DNA of 64,000 nucleotides from an uncultured Bacilli bacterium (GCA_934120635.1 CAKOUR010000006.1:1-64000), one strand, 5' to 3'; positions 25,616-34,109 are shown, counted from the stretch's first letter. Made by a program: numbers and translations. Notes: generated from the letters alone by a model not told the origin.

Positions 25616-26239
25616 TTAAAACTTACGATATAACCCAATTGCTTTCCCCAATATAGTAACATTTTTTAAAATAATAGGGGTCATAAAATCATTTTCAGGT
25701 TGTAGACGAAAATAATTTTCTTCTTTATAAAAAGTCTTTAAAGTAACCTCATTATCATCATTCATCGCAACAACAATATCCCCATTTTTAGCAGTATTTT
25801 TTCTTTCGATAATTACAATATCATTGTCTAATATTCCGGCATTAATCATACTTTCTCCACTAACCCTTAAAGTAAAAACTTCACTATTTTTAGGAATAAG
25901 ATTAACAGGTATGGGAAAATATTCATCAGGATTTTCAATTGCTTCAATAGGGTTTCCCGCAGTAACCTTACCAAGTAAAGGAATTTGGACAGTTAAAGCA
26001 TCGCTTTTCTCAAATTCATTAGGAACCATTAATTCTAGTATTTTATGATTATTAAAATTCCTTTTTAAATATCCTTTATCAATTAAATTTTTTACATGAA
26101 CATGTGTTGTTGCTGGAGATTTTAAATTTACTCCTTTAGAAATTTCTCGAATAGAAGGGGGATAATTATTTTTAGCGGTATATTTCTTGATAAATGTTAA
26201 AATTTCATTTTGCTTTGTAGTAAGTCCTTCTTTTTTCAT
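25616..26239 (-). CDS. lexA: LexA repressor
   Basis: The SOS repressor is 207 aa. It has an N-terminal winged helix (PPSIREISKGVNLKSPATTHVHV), the self-cleavage site A94-G95 (VTAGNP), and the catalytic pair S130 (SGESM) and K168 (VTLKTF). Its start follows a TTGGTGATTGT site on the minus strand. A palindromic operator candidate lies 41 bp upstream, overlapping its likely -35 TTGACA. The genome therefore has an inducible DNA-damage response. Confidence 0.95.
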   Translation of the reverse strand: MKKEGLTTKQNEILTFIKKYTAKNNYPPSIREISKGVNLKSPATTHVHVKNLIDKGYLKRNFNNHKILELMVPNEFEKSDALTVQIPLLGKVTAGNPIEAIENPDEYFPIPVNLIPKNSEVFTLRVSGESMINAGILDNDIVIIERKNTAKNGDIVVAMNDDNEVTLKTFYKEENYFRLQPENDFMTPIILKNVTILGKAIGLYRKF

Positions 26240-26280
26240 ACAATCACCAACTTAAATTTATCATAAAAGATATTTTTTGT

Positions 26281-26294
26281 CAAACAATTGTTTG
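26281..26294. promoter_or_regulatory. lexA: Candidate LexA operator
   Basis: CAAACAATTGTTTG is a perfect 14-bp palindrome related to the Gram-positive SOS box (CGAAC-N4-GTTCG), with the C/G pair replaced by A/T. It overlaps a TTGACA (minus strand, 26279-26284) facing lexA, and lies 67 bp ahead of the divergent TasA-like gene. Confidence 0.5.
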
Positions 26295-26360
26295 TATAAA
26301 AAATACTTGCTTTTTATAGTGAATTTTGATATCATATTGATAGAATAGAAGAGTGATAGG

Positions 26361-27044
26361 ATGAAGAAAAAAGGATACATTTTATATACAATATTAATGA
26401 TAACAATTTTAGCAACTTCCGTAATTGGCTCAACTTATGCTTATATTACAGCAACTACAAGTAGTTCTAGTAATAGTGTAAAAACTAAATCAACAATTTA
26501 TAAAATAAGTATGAATATAAATCCTATCTATGACGGCTTTTCTTTTATTCCTATGAATGATACAGATGCCTTAAAAGCAGTTAAAAATAAATGCAAAGAT
26601 AAATATGATAGAGGAGCTTGTTCGGCATATAAAATTTTAGTATATGATTATGATGAAAATTTAAATTATATTTCAGGCTATATGAATATAACAACAGAAA
26701 ATATGAAGAATATAAGTTATATGATGTTAGAAAAAACAGATGAATATAACGAAGATAATTGTGTACAAATAGAAGAAAAAAATTATTGTATAGCAAAAGA
26801 AGCAACAAAAGCTATTGAGGAAGAAGATCTTTCTATTGGGGATAGTTATCAAGTTTCTGGATTAAAAGAAAAAGAACTAATTTTAGTCATGTGGCTAACA
26901 AATTTAAATGAAAGTCAAAATGAATTTGATGTTGGTTCTTATCAAGCAACAGTTACTATTCAAGCAGGAAATGGTGGAGAAGTCAAAGGAACAATAGCAA
27001 GTGCTGTAAAATTAGATCCAACTCCAGAAAGTGATGGTGTGTAA
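26361..27044 (+). CDS. TasA/camelysin-like secreted protein
   Basis: The product is 227 aa. It has a signal peptide (MKKKGYILYTILMITILATSVIGSTYAY), with the STYAY cleavage context seen in SipW-processed TasA/CalY proteins. The mature part is rich in beta-strand patterns with three cysteine pairs and ends in a Gly-rich segment. The assignment rests on the signal and overall look. It is followed at once by a second protein of the same type, so the pair may form a surface fibre. Confidence 0.6.
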   Translation: MKKKGYILYTILMITILATSVIGSTYAYITATTSSSSNSVKTKSTIYKISMNINPIYDGFSFIPMNDTDALKAVKNKCKDKYDRGACSAYKILVYDYDENLNYISGYMNITTENMKNISYMMLEKTDEYNEDNCVQIEEKNYCIAKEATKAIEEEDLSIGDSYQVSGLKEKELILVMWLTNLNESQNEFDVGSYQATVTIQAGNGGEVKGTIASAVKLDPTPESDGV

Positions 27045-27048
27045 TGTA

Positions 27049-27777
27049 ATGAAGTTTAAAGAACATAATCAAAATATGACAAAAGTCCAAGTATTAGTTA
27101 CATTAATCATTTTCCTCTCCTTTTGTGTAACAGGTGTAACATATGCTTACTTTGCGATTTCAGCAAAAGATAATCAAACTATAACAGGAAATGCAGCAAC
27201 AGTAAACTTAACACTAAATGTAACAAAAATATTTCCCACTTCTGCAAATACAAATACTGGTGTAATGGTTCCTCAATTATCTAATTCTGGTAGTGAAAAT
27301 TCACCCTTAAGTACTGCCTTAAAAAGTGGCTGTGTAGATGGTAACAAAAATGTAGTTTGTCAAGTTTATAAAATTAGTATTGAGAATAAAGGAGGAACAG
27401 CAACTCAAGTAGTAAATGGTACAGTCTTATTTTATGGGAATACAGCACAAACTATCCCAGCAACTAATATAATGCCAAATTTAAAATGGAAGTTAATAAC
27501 ATCAGCAAACGCCAGCACTCCTTCTCAATCAGCATTAGGAGCCAATACTGACTTAAGTGCAAATACAAATGAAACAACCGGAAGATTTTGTTCCAATTTA
27601 ACATTAACAACCAATGCTAAAAAAGAATATTATATGATTATTTGGATCAATGAAACCAATGTTGATCAAAGTGATGTTTCCTCAAATGCAACACCCGATA
27701 ATCCAAAAACTTTTTATGGATTAGTTAAATTTGATTCATCTAATGGTACAGGTGTAACATCAACTTTTAAAGCTTAA
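27049..27777 (+). CDS. Second TasA/camelysin-like secreted protein
   Basis: The product is 242 aa from the ATG at 27049; an in-frame GTG at 27031 overlaps the preceding gene. The signal peptide ends GVTYAYFAISAKDNQTITGN, a SipW-type cleavage context, and the mature domain (SIENKGGTATQVVNGTVLF, YYMIIWINE) resembles the beta-sandwich of TasA-like proteins. It overlaps no gene but lies 4 bp from the upstream stop. A biofilm or spore-surface fibre role is inferred. Confidence 0.62.
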   Translation: MKFKEHNQNMTKVQVLVTLIIFLSFCVTGVTYAYFAISAKDNQTITGNAATVNLTLNVTKIFPTSANTNTGVMVPQLSNSGSENSPLSTALKSGCVDGNKNVVCQVYKISIENKGGTATQVVNGTVLFYGNTAQTIPATNIMPNLKWKLITSANASTPSQSALGANTDLSANTNETTGRFCSNLTLTTNAKKEYYMIIWINETNVDQSDVSSNATPDNPKTFYGLVKFDSSNGTGVTSTFKA

Positions 27778-27828
27778 CTATAAGTTAAAAAAGTAGAAAT
27801 ACAAAGAATTTTATGATACAATGAAAAT

Positions 27829-28010
27829 ACCTAGAAGGTACGATATCAATATGTATAAAACCAACTAAAGATATATAAGGGAATCTAGAACATACTAGGT
27901 GTTGAATACTTAAAAGAAATTTTGAGGATCCTAAATAGTATGTGCGATTTACCGCCATGTGGTATACGCGCATGGTTTTATCTTTCATTGAGTCGGCCAT
28001 CTGGGCTTTT
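27829..28010 (+). ncRNA. ssrS: 6S RNA
   Basis: Rod-like RNA with the 6S plan. Ends pair (CCTAGA 27830-27835 with TCTGGG 28000-28005, plus GG/CC). A second stem joins ATAAAACCA (27855-27863) and TGGTTTTAT (27973-27981). An open centre has a small TACC/GGTA hairpin on the 3' side (27950-27964). The upper stem CATACTA/TAGTATG ends in a CTTAAAA-GAAA-TTTTGAG hairpin. TACAAT at 27817 and a T-run at 28007 bound it. In Bacillus subtilis the 6S-1 gene also lies next to the tcdA homolog yrvM. 6S RNA binds sigma-A RNA polymerase. Confidence 0.75.
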
Positions 28011-28027
28011 TTTGTGTAGGTGATATA

Positions 28028-28711
28028 ATGTTTGAAAGAGTAGAAAAATTAATTGGAACAGAGAATTTAAATAAAATCAAAGAGCAAGTAGTAGCGATCA
28101 TTGGCTTAGGTGGGGTAGGAGGATATGCAGTAGAATCTCTAATAAGAAGTGGTATTGAAAACGTTATATTAGTAGATTTTGATACAATTGATATCACTAA
28201 CCTAAATCGACAAATAATTACTAATCAAAATAATATTACCCATTATAAAACTGATGAAATGGAAAAAAGAATTTTAAGTATTAATCCTAACTGTAAAGTA
28301 ATAAAAATCACAAAGAAATTAGAATTAAATAATATAGAAGAGTTATTTAAAAATAAAATAGACTACTTAATTGATGCATGTGATACTTTAATAATTAAAC
28401 AAGAATTAATTAAAAGATGTTTAGAAGAAAAAATTACTTTTATTTCCAGCATGGGAACAGGAAATAAAATAGAACCATCATTATTAGAAATAGTCGACAT
28501 AAAAAATACCTCTTACGATCCAATCGCGAAAAGAATTAGAAAATATTTAAAAGATAATCAAATAAAAGGAAAGGTACCAGTAGTATATTCCAAAGAACAA
28601 CGACCAAAATTTCAAGGAAGTATCCCATCAATGATGTTTGTTCCTGCAACATCAGGACTATTATGTGCAAATTTTGTAATAAAAGATATTATAAATACTT
28701 GCAAAAAATAA
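28028..28711 (+). CDS. tcdA: tRNA threonylcarbamoyladenosine dehydratase (TcdA/YrvM)
   Basis: ThiF/E1-like ATP-dependent enzyme converting t6A37 of tRNA to its cyclic form. The 227-aa protein has the IIGLGGVGGYAVESLIRSG nucleotide site, DFDTIDITNLNRQ (the conserved D and NRQ) and the DACDT segment. It lacks the zinc cysteines of MoeB/ThiF, which favours TcdA. AGGTGAT precedes the ATG. Adjacent to 6S RNA. Confidence 0.88.
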   Translation: MFERVEKLIGTENLNKIKEQVVAIIGLGGVGGYAVESLIRSGIENVILVDFDTIDITNLNRQIITNQNNITHYKTDEMEKRILSINPNCKVIKITKKLELNNIEELFKNKIDYLIDACDTLIIKQELIKRCLEEKITFISSMGTGNKIEPSLLEIVDIKNTSYDPIAKRIRKYLKDNQIKGKVPVVYSKEQRPKFQGSIPSMMFVPATSGLLCANFVIKDIINTCKK

Positions 28712-28726
28712 ACTTTATGCTATAAT
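28699..28726 (+). promoter_or_regulatory. Promoter of rplS
   Basis: TTGCAA (28699-28704), 16-bp spacer, TATAAT (28721-28726). The -35 overlaps the last codons of tcdA. Confidence 0.65.
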
Positions 28727-28732
28727 TAAACA

Positions 28733-28802
28733 CGTGGCAATTCGATGATGTTTTCTATTATGATTGCAATAACACATATTTATCAAGAAAGGAAGAAGAA
28801 AA
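28733..28802 (+). promoter_or_regulatory. L19 leader, probable autoregulatory 5' UTR
   Basis: A 70-nt leader between the predicted start and rplS can fold by GCAAT/ATTGC pairing around a loop (28737-28770). Low-GC Gram-positives carry an L19 leader motif at this place. The match to that motif was not tested. Confidence 0.5.
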
Positions 28803-29168
28803 ATGAGTAAGAATTTAATTGAAAAAATTACAGAAAAACAAATTAATCCAAATGTACCAGAATTTAGAGTAGGAGATACTGTAGTAGTTGGTTGTAAGAT
28901 TAAAGATTTCCGTAATGGAAAAGAAGTAAACAGAATTCAAAACTTTACAGGTATTGTTATTTCTAGAAAAGGAACTGGTATTTCAGAAACATTTACAGTA
29001 AGAGCAGTTTATAGTGGAGTTGGTGTAGAAAAAACATTCCCAGTAAACAGTCCAAGAATTGACTCTATTACCGTAACAAAGAAAGGTAAAGTAAGACGTG
29101 CAAAATTATACTTCTTAAGAACAAGAAAAAGTCAATACAAGATTAAAGAAAGTAGAAAAAATAGATAG
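28803..29168 (+). CDS. rplS: Ribosomal protein L19
   Basis: 50S subunit protein at the 30S interface. The 121-aa protein is of usual length, with conserved FRVGDTVVVGCKI, FTGIVISRKGTGISETFTVR, GVGVEKTFPVNSPRI and the basic RRAKLYFLR end. Strong GGAAGAAGAAAA site. Monocistronic with its own promoter and terminator. Confidence 0.98.
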   Translation: MSKNLIEKITEKQINPNVPEFRVGDTVVVGCKIKDFRNGKEVNRIQNFTGIVISRKGTGISETFTVRAVYSGVGVEKTFPVNSPRIDSITVTKKGKVRRAKLYFLRTRKSQYKIKESRKNR

Positions 29169-29178
29169 TCAAAGGAGG

Positions 29179-29203
29179 CAAGATAAAATATCTTGTCTTT
29201 TTA
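29179..29203 (+). terminator. Terminator after rplS
   Basis: CAAGATA (29179-29185) and TATCTTG (29189-29195), then TCTTTTT. Confidence 0.75.
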
Positions 29204-29210
29204 CATGAAA

Positions 29211-29239
29211 TTGACTTTTTATATCAACATTAGTATAAT
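29211..29239 (+). promoter_or_regulatory. Promoter of lepB
   Basis: TTGACT (29211-29216), 17-bp spacer, TATAAT (29234-29239). Confidence 0.75.
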
Positions 29240-29250
29240 AAATCTATACA

Positions 29251-29290
29251 AAAATACTGATCAAGAATAATTCTCTCAGTTCAGTATTTT
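29251..29290 (+). promoter_or_regulatory. Hairpin in the lepB leader
   Basis: AAAATACTGA (29251-29260) and TCAGTATTTT (29281-29290) can form a 10-bp stem inside the 5' UTR, between promoter and start. It resembles a terminator and could act as an attenuator. Confidence 0.5.
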
Positions 29291-29310
29291 AATTAAATGG
29301 AGCTGATATA

Positions 29311-29841
29311 ATGAATAAATTTTTAAAAGAATGGTTACCATATATAATAATAATTATAATAGTAGTCATAATAAGAACTTATATAGTAACCCCAGTAATT
29401 GTTAGAGGAGATTCAATGTATGATACCCTAAAAGATGGAGAAGTTCTTCTTTTAGGAAAAATTAATTATCGACTATCTGATATTAAAAGATTTGATATTG
29501 TAGTAATAAAAGATTTAGATGGAGATTTAATTATCAAAAGAATAATTGGTCTACCAGGAGATAATATAGAATATAAAGATGATGTACTATATATTAATGG
29601 AAAAGCATATAACAAAAGATTTACTGATGACGTTACAGAAGACTTTACTTTAGAAGAAATCTGCCAAATACATCAAGTAAATTGTACAACAAAAATCCCC
29701 AAAGATATGTATTTAGTCCTAGGAGATAATCGTGATGTTTCAGCTGATTCTAGAGTAAAAGGCTTAATTAAGCGAAGTCAAATCCAAGGGAAAGCTTTCT
29801 TTAGATTATGGCCATTCAATAAAATAGGAGTAATAAAATAA
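29311..29841 (+). CDS. lepB: Signal peptidase I
   Basis: Cleaves Sec/Tat signal peptides at the outer membrane face. The 176-aa protein has one N-terminal membrane helix, the catalytic Ser35 (GDSMYDTL) and Lys76 (IIKRIIGLPGD) of the prokaryotic Ser-Lys type, and the C-terminal LGDNRDVSADSR motif. It is not the Ser-His SipW type that usually handles TasA proteins. It probably serves the secreted proteins here. Confidence 0.95.
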   Translation: MNKFLKEWLPYIIIIIIVVIIRTYIVTPVIVRGDSMYDTLKDGEVLLLGKINYRLSDIKRFDIVVIKDLDGDLIIKRIIGLPGDNIEYKDDVLYINGKAYNKRFTDDVTEDFTLEEICQIHQVNCTTKIPKDMYLVLGDNRDVSADSRVKGLIKRSQIQGKAFFRLWPFNKIGVIK

Positions 29842-29988
29842 TATATCACTAACATGGTATATTTTTTTCTTTACCCCAGAAAAAGCCAAATAAAGTAGAA
29901 GAAAAAAAGTAAGTATTTTTTTTTAATAATTAAATTTAACTTTCCAAAATAAGACCCATTCTTCAAGTAAAAAAACCATTTTAAATAT

Positions 29989-30017
29989 TTGACAATCAAT
30001 ATTCTAAATGATATAAT
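29989..30017 (+). promoter_or_regulatory. Consensus promoter of the F1-like ATPase operon
   Basis: Perfect TTGACA (29989-29994), 17-bp spacer, perfect TATAAT (30012-30017). A TTAGAA/TTCTAA hairpin lies in the short leader. Strong constitutive expression is expected. Confidence 0.85.
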
Positions 30018-30061
30018 TTTATTAGAATACAGAGAGTGTTTCTAATAAAGGAGATGATGTT

Positions 30062-30307
30062 ATGGAAACTGTTCAAGCAGCAGTTGCAAATTGTATAGGA
30101 GTAATGCTAGGTTTAGCGTTCTTAGGACTAGGAATTGGAGTAGGAATACTAGGTGGACGAGTAGCAGAAGCAGTAGGTCGAAACCCAGAAACAAAAAATG
30201 ATGTTGTTCATTCAATAATGACTATTTTAATCATTACATCAGTATTTTTACTATTCTTATTTTTGTTCTGTTTCTTCTTATTGTTCTATAATCCTTTAGT
30301 AGCATAA
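30062..30307 (+). CDS. F-ATPase c-subunit-like proteolipid without the ion-binding carboxylate
   Basis: The product is 81 aa with two membrane helices. Helix 1 (GLAFLGLGIGVGILGGRVAEA) and the cytoplasmic loop GRNPE are clear c-subunit features. Helix 2 (SIMTILIITSVFLLFLFLFC and on) contains no Asp or Glu; the site of the essential carboxylate aligns with Ser or Val. A ring could form, but proton or sodium transport through it should be impossible. First gene of the operon. Not a canonical atpE. Confidence 0.85.
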   Translation: METVQAAVANCIGVMLGLAFLGLGIGVGILGGRVAEAVGRNPETKNDVVHSIMTILIITSVFLLFLFLFCFFLLFYNPLVA

Positions 30308-30308
30308 T

Positions 30309-31073
30309 ATGACTACCTTAATTTTATTAGCCATTTTACTTATTTGCTTATTAGTTGTATTAATGTTTTTTATCTTAAAATCAACAGTAAAGAAGATTAA
30401 TTCACAAACTAAATTATATTTTGTAGATAAATTACAAGAATATGACTATATGATTGATAAAAAAGAAGCAAAGTTAAATGAAATCAATAAGGAAATAGAA
30501 AAAAAAGAAATAAAGGGAGAACAAAGTGATACTAGTATCAATCGCAAAAATTATGAATTCGATTATCAAATTATTGATTTATTAAACAAAACCAAATATC
30601 AAGATAAAAATATATTTGAATTAAATAAAATGATTGATGAAAAATTTAATATTAACTATGTAGAATTAATCAAACAATTTTTATCCCAAATAGAAGATGA
30701 TGGTGCTTATCAATTTTGTTTAGATTTAAAGAACAAATTTACCAGCGAAGAAATCTATAAATTAAAAGTAATGGAATCATCAGAATTATCCAATTACATG
30801 AAAACATTTTTAAATAGCAAAGAATATTTACTATATGAAACATATTTAAAAATTAATAAAAAAGGAAGTGTAGACGGATTTATTGATTATTTAACAGAAC
30901 TAACAGATTTAAATAATCCTACAATATTAATTTATGTTGGAGATAAATCTACCAGTTATGATTATTTAGGAAAGAATATTAAAACTATCTATTCTAAAGA
31001 TATTTATAAAGGAATTAAAATTATTTACAAAAATCATATTTATGATTACAGTCTAAATGAAAGGAATGTATAA
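30309..31073 (+). CDS. b-delta-like stator fusion of the F1-like ATPase
   Basis: The product is 254 aa. It has one N-terminal membrane helix (about 3-24) and a long charged coiled coil (about 25-80), as in subunit b, then a helical domain. The C-terminus GIKIIYKNHIYDYSLNERNV resembles the end of delta subunits (G-x-x-I-x-x-G-x-x-x-x-D-x-S). It starts one base after the c-like stop, with weak signal, so translation is coupled. Stator role is inferred from topology and position. Confidence 0.65.
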   Translation: MTTLILLAILLICLLVVLMFFILKSTVKKINSQTKLYFVDKLQEYDYMIDKKEAKLNEINKEIEKKEIKGEQSDTSINRKNYEFDYQIIDLLNKTKYQDKNIFELNKMIDEKFNINYVELIKQFLSQIEDDGAYQFCLDLKNKFTSEEIYKLKVMESSELSNYMKTFLNSKEYLLYETYLKINKKGSVDGFIDYLTELTDLNNPTILIYVGDKSTSYDYLGKNIKTIYSKDIYKGIKIIYKNHIYDYSLNERNV

Positions 31074-31074
31074 A

Positions 31075-32505
31075 ATGGATAATGTAATAAACGAAAATGT
31101 AGAAAAAGCAATATCAAATATAGAAGAAAATAAAAATATTTACGCAACTGGTAGAGTAGTTAGAGTAAATAAGTATAACATTGAAGTAAGTGGATTAAAT
31201 GATGTTTCCTTTTATGAAGCAATTGATGTAAATAATAAAGCAAGTGGATATGTTATGGGAATATATCCTAATAAAATTATTGTATCCTTAGTAGAAGTTA
31301 AAGAAGAAGTTGTACCAGGAGATATTGTCTATGCCTTAAAGAAAGAATTCAAATGTTTATTTAGTCCAGACTCTATGGGAAAAGTTATTGATATTTTTGG
31401 ACATGACCTAATTGCTGGAAAAAGTTTTGAAAAAACAGTTGAAGTTCCAATAGAAAATCCAACAACACCAATTATGGATAGAGCACCAGTAACTAGAGAA
31501 TTTCTAACAGGAATAATTGGTATTGATTTAATGTATCCAATAGGTAGAGGACAAAGACAATTAATTATTGGTGACAAAAAAACAGGAAAGACACAAATTG
31601 CTCTAGATGCTATAGTAAACCAAAAAGACAAAAAAATGGTCTGTATCTATGTTGCTATTGGAAAGACAAAAAAAGAAGTAAAAGATATTTATTTTGAATT
31701 AACCAAAAGAGGGGCAGCAAGTTATACAATTATTATTGCCTCATTTAACGATGAACTTCCAACAAGAACATACTTAACCCCATATGTAGCAACCTCTATT
31801 GCTGAAATATTTATGATGCAAAAATATGATGTTTTAGTAATATTTGATGACTTAAAGAAACACGCTGATGTATACCGTGAAATTAGTTTAACTTCGAAGA
31901 AAACACCAGGTCGTGATGCTTATCCATCAGACATTTTCTATACGCATTCTAGATTACTAGAAAAAGGAGCTCAACATATTGGTGGAGGTTCAATTACCAT
32001 GCTTCCTATCGTTGAGACCAAAAGTGGAGATATTACAGACTATATTTCTACCAATATCATTTCCATTTGTGATGGCCAATTAGTACTATCAGCAAAAAGT
32101 TTTGCTCGTGGTGAAAAACCCGCTATCAATTATGGCTTATCTGTATCTAGATTAGGTGGTGCTGTACAAACACCTGATATGAAAAAAGTAGGAAGTAAAT
32201 TAAGAAGAGAACTTCTTTCTTATTTGGAAGTCCGTTCAGTATACGAACTTGCTAATATCGATGAAATGAGTAAAGAATTACAGAAAAAGATGCGTGATGG
32301 TAAAGTTATGATTAGCAAATTAAAACAATATAAATTTAGTCCTAAAACAAAAGAAGAAATGAAAGCAGAATTTACTTTCTTATTTGAAGAAAATACTGAA
32401 CCAGAAAAAAAGCCTGATAATGAGTCTAAACCAGATAATGAGAAAAAAGAAGAAAGTACTTCTAATACCCCTAACCAAGAAAATCAAGAAGAGCAAAAGA
32501 ATTGA
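31075..32505 (+). CDS. F1-ATPase alpha-like subunit
   Basis: The product is 476 aa from the ATG at 31075 (AAAGGAATG ahead; the upstream ATG at 31057 overlaps the previous gene). The nucleotide P-loop is GDKKTGKT (about 166-173). YPSDIFYTHSRLLEKGA and SVSRLGGAVQT carry the alpha arginine finger. The canonical AIGQ is AIGK. The C-terminal tail (about 435-476) is an acidic, Lys/Asn/Glu-rich extension with KPDNE-type repeats, absent from standard AtpA. It pairs with the beta-like gene 12 bp on. Confidence 0.9.
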   Translation: MDNVINENVEKAISNIEENKNIYATGRVVRVNKYNIEVSGLNDVSFYEAIDVNNKASGYVMGIYPNKIIVSLVEVKEEVVPGDIVYALKKEFKCLFSPDSMGKVIDIFGHDLIAGKSFEKTVEVPIENPTTPIMDRAPVTREFLTGIIGIDLMYPIGRGQRQLIIGDKKTGKTQIALDAIVNQKDKKMVCIYVAIGKTKKEVKDIYFELTKRGAASYTIIIASFNDELPTRTYLTPYVATSIAEIFMMQKYDVLVIFDDLKKHADVYREISLTSKKTPGRDAYPSDIFYTHSRLLEKGAQHIGGGSITMLPIVETKSGDITDYISTNIISICDGQLVLSAKSFARGEKPAINYGLSVSRLGGAVQTPDMKKVGSKLRRELLSYLEVRSVYELANIDEMSKELQKKMRDGKVMISKLKQYKFSPKTKEEMKAEFTFLFEENTEPEKKPDNESKPDNEKKEESTSNTPNQENQEEQKN

Positions 32506-32517
32506 GGTGGATAAGAA

Positions 32518-33861
32518 ATGGTTGGTAAAATTATATCAATATTTGATATTTCAATTGAAGTTGTATTAAGTAGCAATGAAGTAAAAGTAGGAGATATTCT
32601 AGAATTAGAAGGAAACTCCAAATATCGGTTTGAAGTGGTAGAAATTAGCAATACAAGTGCAACCTGTATTAGTCTAGATTCTACTAGAGGACTAAAAAAA
32701 GGAGCCAATGTTGTAATTGCTTCTCACGGAATTAATGTAGAATATTCTGATAAAATCTTAGGAAGAATATTCAATTCCTATGGAATTCCTATTGATAAAG
32801 AACCAATGAATTCCATTCAAACAAGAAGAGTTGATCATCCAACGACAACTCTTCAAGAATTAAATATTGAATCCAAAATCTTATGGACAGGAATAAAAGT
32901 AATTGATTTCTTTGCTCCACTACAAAAAGGATTTAAAATGGGACTATTAGGAGGAGCAGGAGTAGGAAAAACAGTCTTAATCAAAGAGATTATTCATAAT
33001 GTTTATACCTCCCTTAACTCAAATGCTATATTTACAGGTATTGGAGAACGTTCCCGTGAAGGACAAGAATTATATTCTGAAATGAAAGAATCGAATTTGC
33101 TTGATAAAATGGCCATGGTCTATGGACAAATGGGAGATAACCCCGTTTCTCGTAGTAAAGCCGTTTATTCAGGGCTAACAATGGCAGAATATTTAAGAGA
33201 TGAAAAAAAACAAGATGTATTATTATTCATTGATAATATCTATCGATTTATCCAAGCAAAAGCAGAAATCGCAACAGAATTAAAACAAATCCTAATTGGA
33301 AATGGATATCCATCAGATATGGCAAGTGAAATGAGTAAAATAGAAGAAAGAATTAATTCTAACCAAAACGGTTCAATTACCTCAGTTCAAGCAATCTATA
33401 TTCCAGCAGATGACCTAACCGATGAATCAGTTCAAACTATTATGTCTTACATGGATGGACAAATAGTACTAGATAGAAAAGTAGCTGAATTAGGAATCTA
33501 TCCTGCTATTGATGTATTCAATTCAACGAGTAAATTAGTAGATGTTGAAAAAATAGGAGAAAGACATTTCCATTTAGTAGAACAAGTATTAAAAACATTA
33601 ACCAGATATAATGAGTTAGAAGAAATCATTACCGTACTAGGTATTGAAGAATTAAGTGAAGAAGATAAATTAATTTTCTATCGTGCCAGAAAGTTAAGAA
33701 ACTATTTTTCTCAACCAATGTTTGTAGCAGAAGCATATACAGGAATTCCAGGACAATTCGTAAAAATAGAAGATGTATTAAATGATGTAGAAGGAATATT
33801 AAGTGGTAAGTTTGACGAAATTGATGAAAGTAAATTCTTGTTTGTAGGGAAGATATCATGA
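32518..33861 (+). CDS. F1-ATPase beta-like catalytic subunit
   Basis: The product is 447 aa. P-loop GGAGVGKT (145-152), catalytic Glu177 in GERSREG, Walker B LLFIDNIYRF, and the ELSEED lever segment (about 378-383) are all present, so ATP hydrolysis should be intact. Canonical beta subunits have about 465 aa. The neighbourhood differs from standard atp operons because beta directly follows alpha. The next gene overlaps its stop (ATGA). Confidence 0.92.
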   Translation: MVGKIISIFDISIEVVLSSNEVKVGDILELEGNSKYRFEVVEISNTSATCISLDSTRGLKKGANVVIASHGINVEYSDKILGRIFNSYGIPIDKEPMNSIQTRRVDHPTTTLQELNIESKILWTGIKVIDFFAPLQKGFKMGLLGGAGVGKTVLIKEIIHNVYTSLNSNAIFTGIGERSREGQELYSEMKESNLLDKMAMVYGQMGDNPVSRSKAVYSGLTMAEYLRDEKKQDVLLFIDNIYRFIQAKAEIATELKQILIGNGYPSDMASEMSKIEERINSNQNGSITSVQAIYIPADDLTDESVQTIMSYMDGQIVLDRKVAELGIYPAIDVFNSTSKLVDVEKIGERHFHLVEQVLKTLTRYNELEEIITVLGIEELSEEDKLIFYRARKLRNYFSQPMFVAEAYTGIPGQFVKIEDVLNDVEGILSGKFDEIDESKFLFVGKIS

Positions 33862-34109
33862 CAGAACAGGGAATAAAGGTACGTATTTTTGATATGGAAC
33901 ATGGCTTAAAAGAATATGAAGAAGTAAAAACTATTCGTATTATCAGTAAAGATTATAATTTATTAATCATGAAAGATTATTTATCAGTAATAGGAGAAAT
34001 CGTAGGTAGCGTAGATATAAAAGGAGATAACGTAGATTTATCTTTTAAACAAATTAGAGCATTCTATATGAATAGTAAGAATGTCTTTAACCTAATGATC
34101 GAGGAGTAA
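33858..34109 (+). CDS. F1-ATPase epsilon-like subunit, short form
   Basis: The product is 83 aa. The sequence is a run of beta strands (KVRIFDMEHGLKEYEEV, DYLSVIGEIVGSVDIKGDNVDL) like the N-terminal beta-sandwich of epsilon. The C-terminal helical hairpin, which inhibits hydrolysis in ordinary enzymes, is missing. It overlaps beta by 4 bp. Assignment is by position and strand pattern, so moderate. Confidence 0.6.
   Translation: MTEQGIKVRIFDMEHGLKEYEEVKTIRIISKDYNLLIMKDYLSVIGEIVGSVDIKGDNVDLSFKQIRAFYMNSKNVFNLMIEE

Noticed and set aside
27785..28000. Minus-strand frame starting MADSMKDKTMR across the intergenic region
   Set aside because: No homology; it is the reverse of the 6S RNA region, which has its own promoter and terminator on the plus strand.
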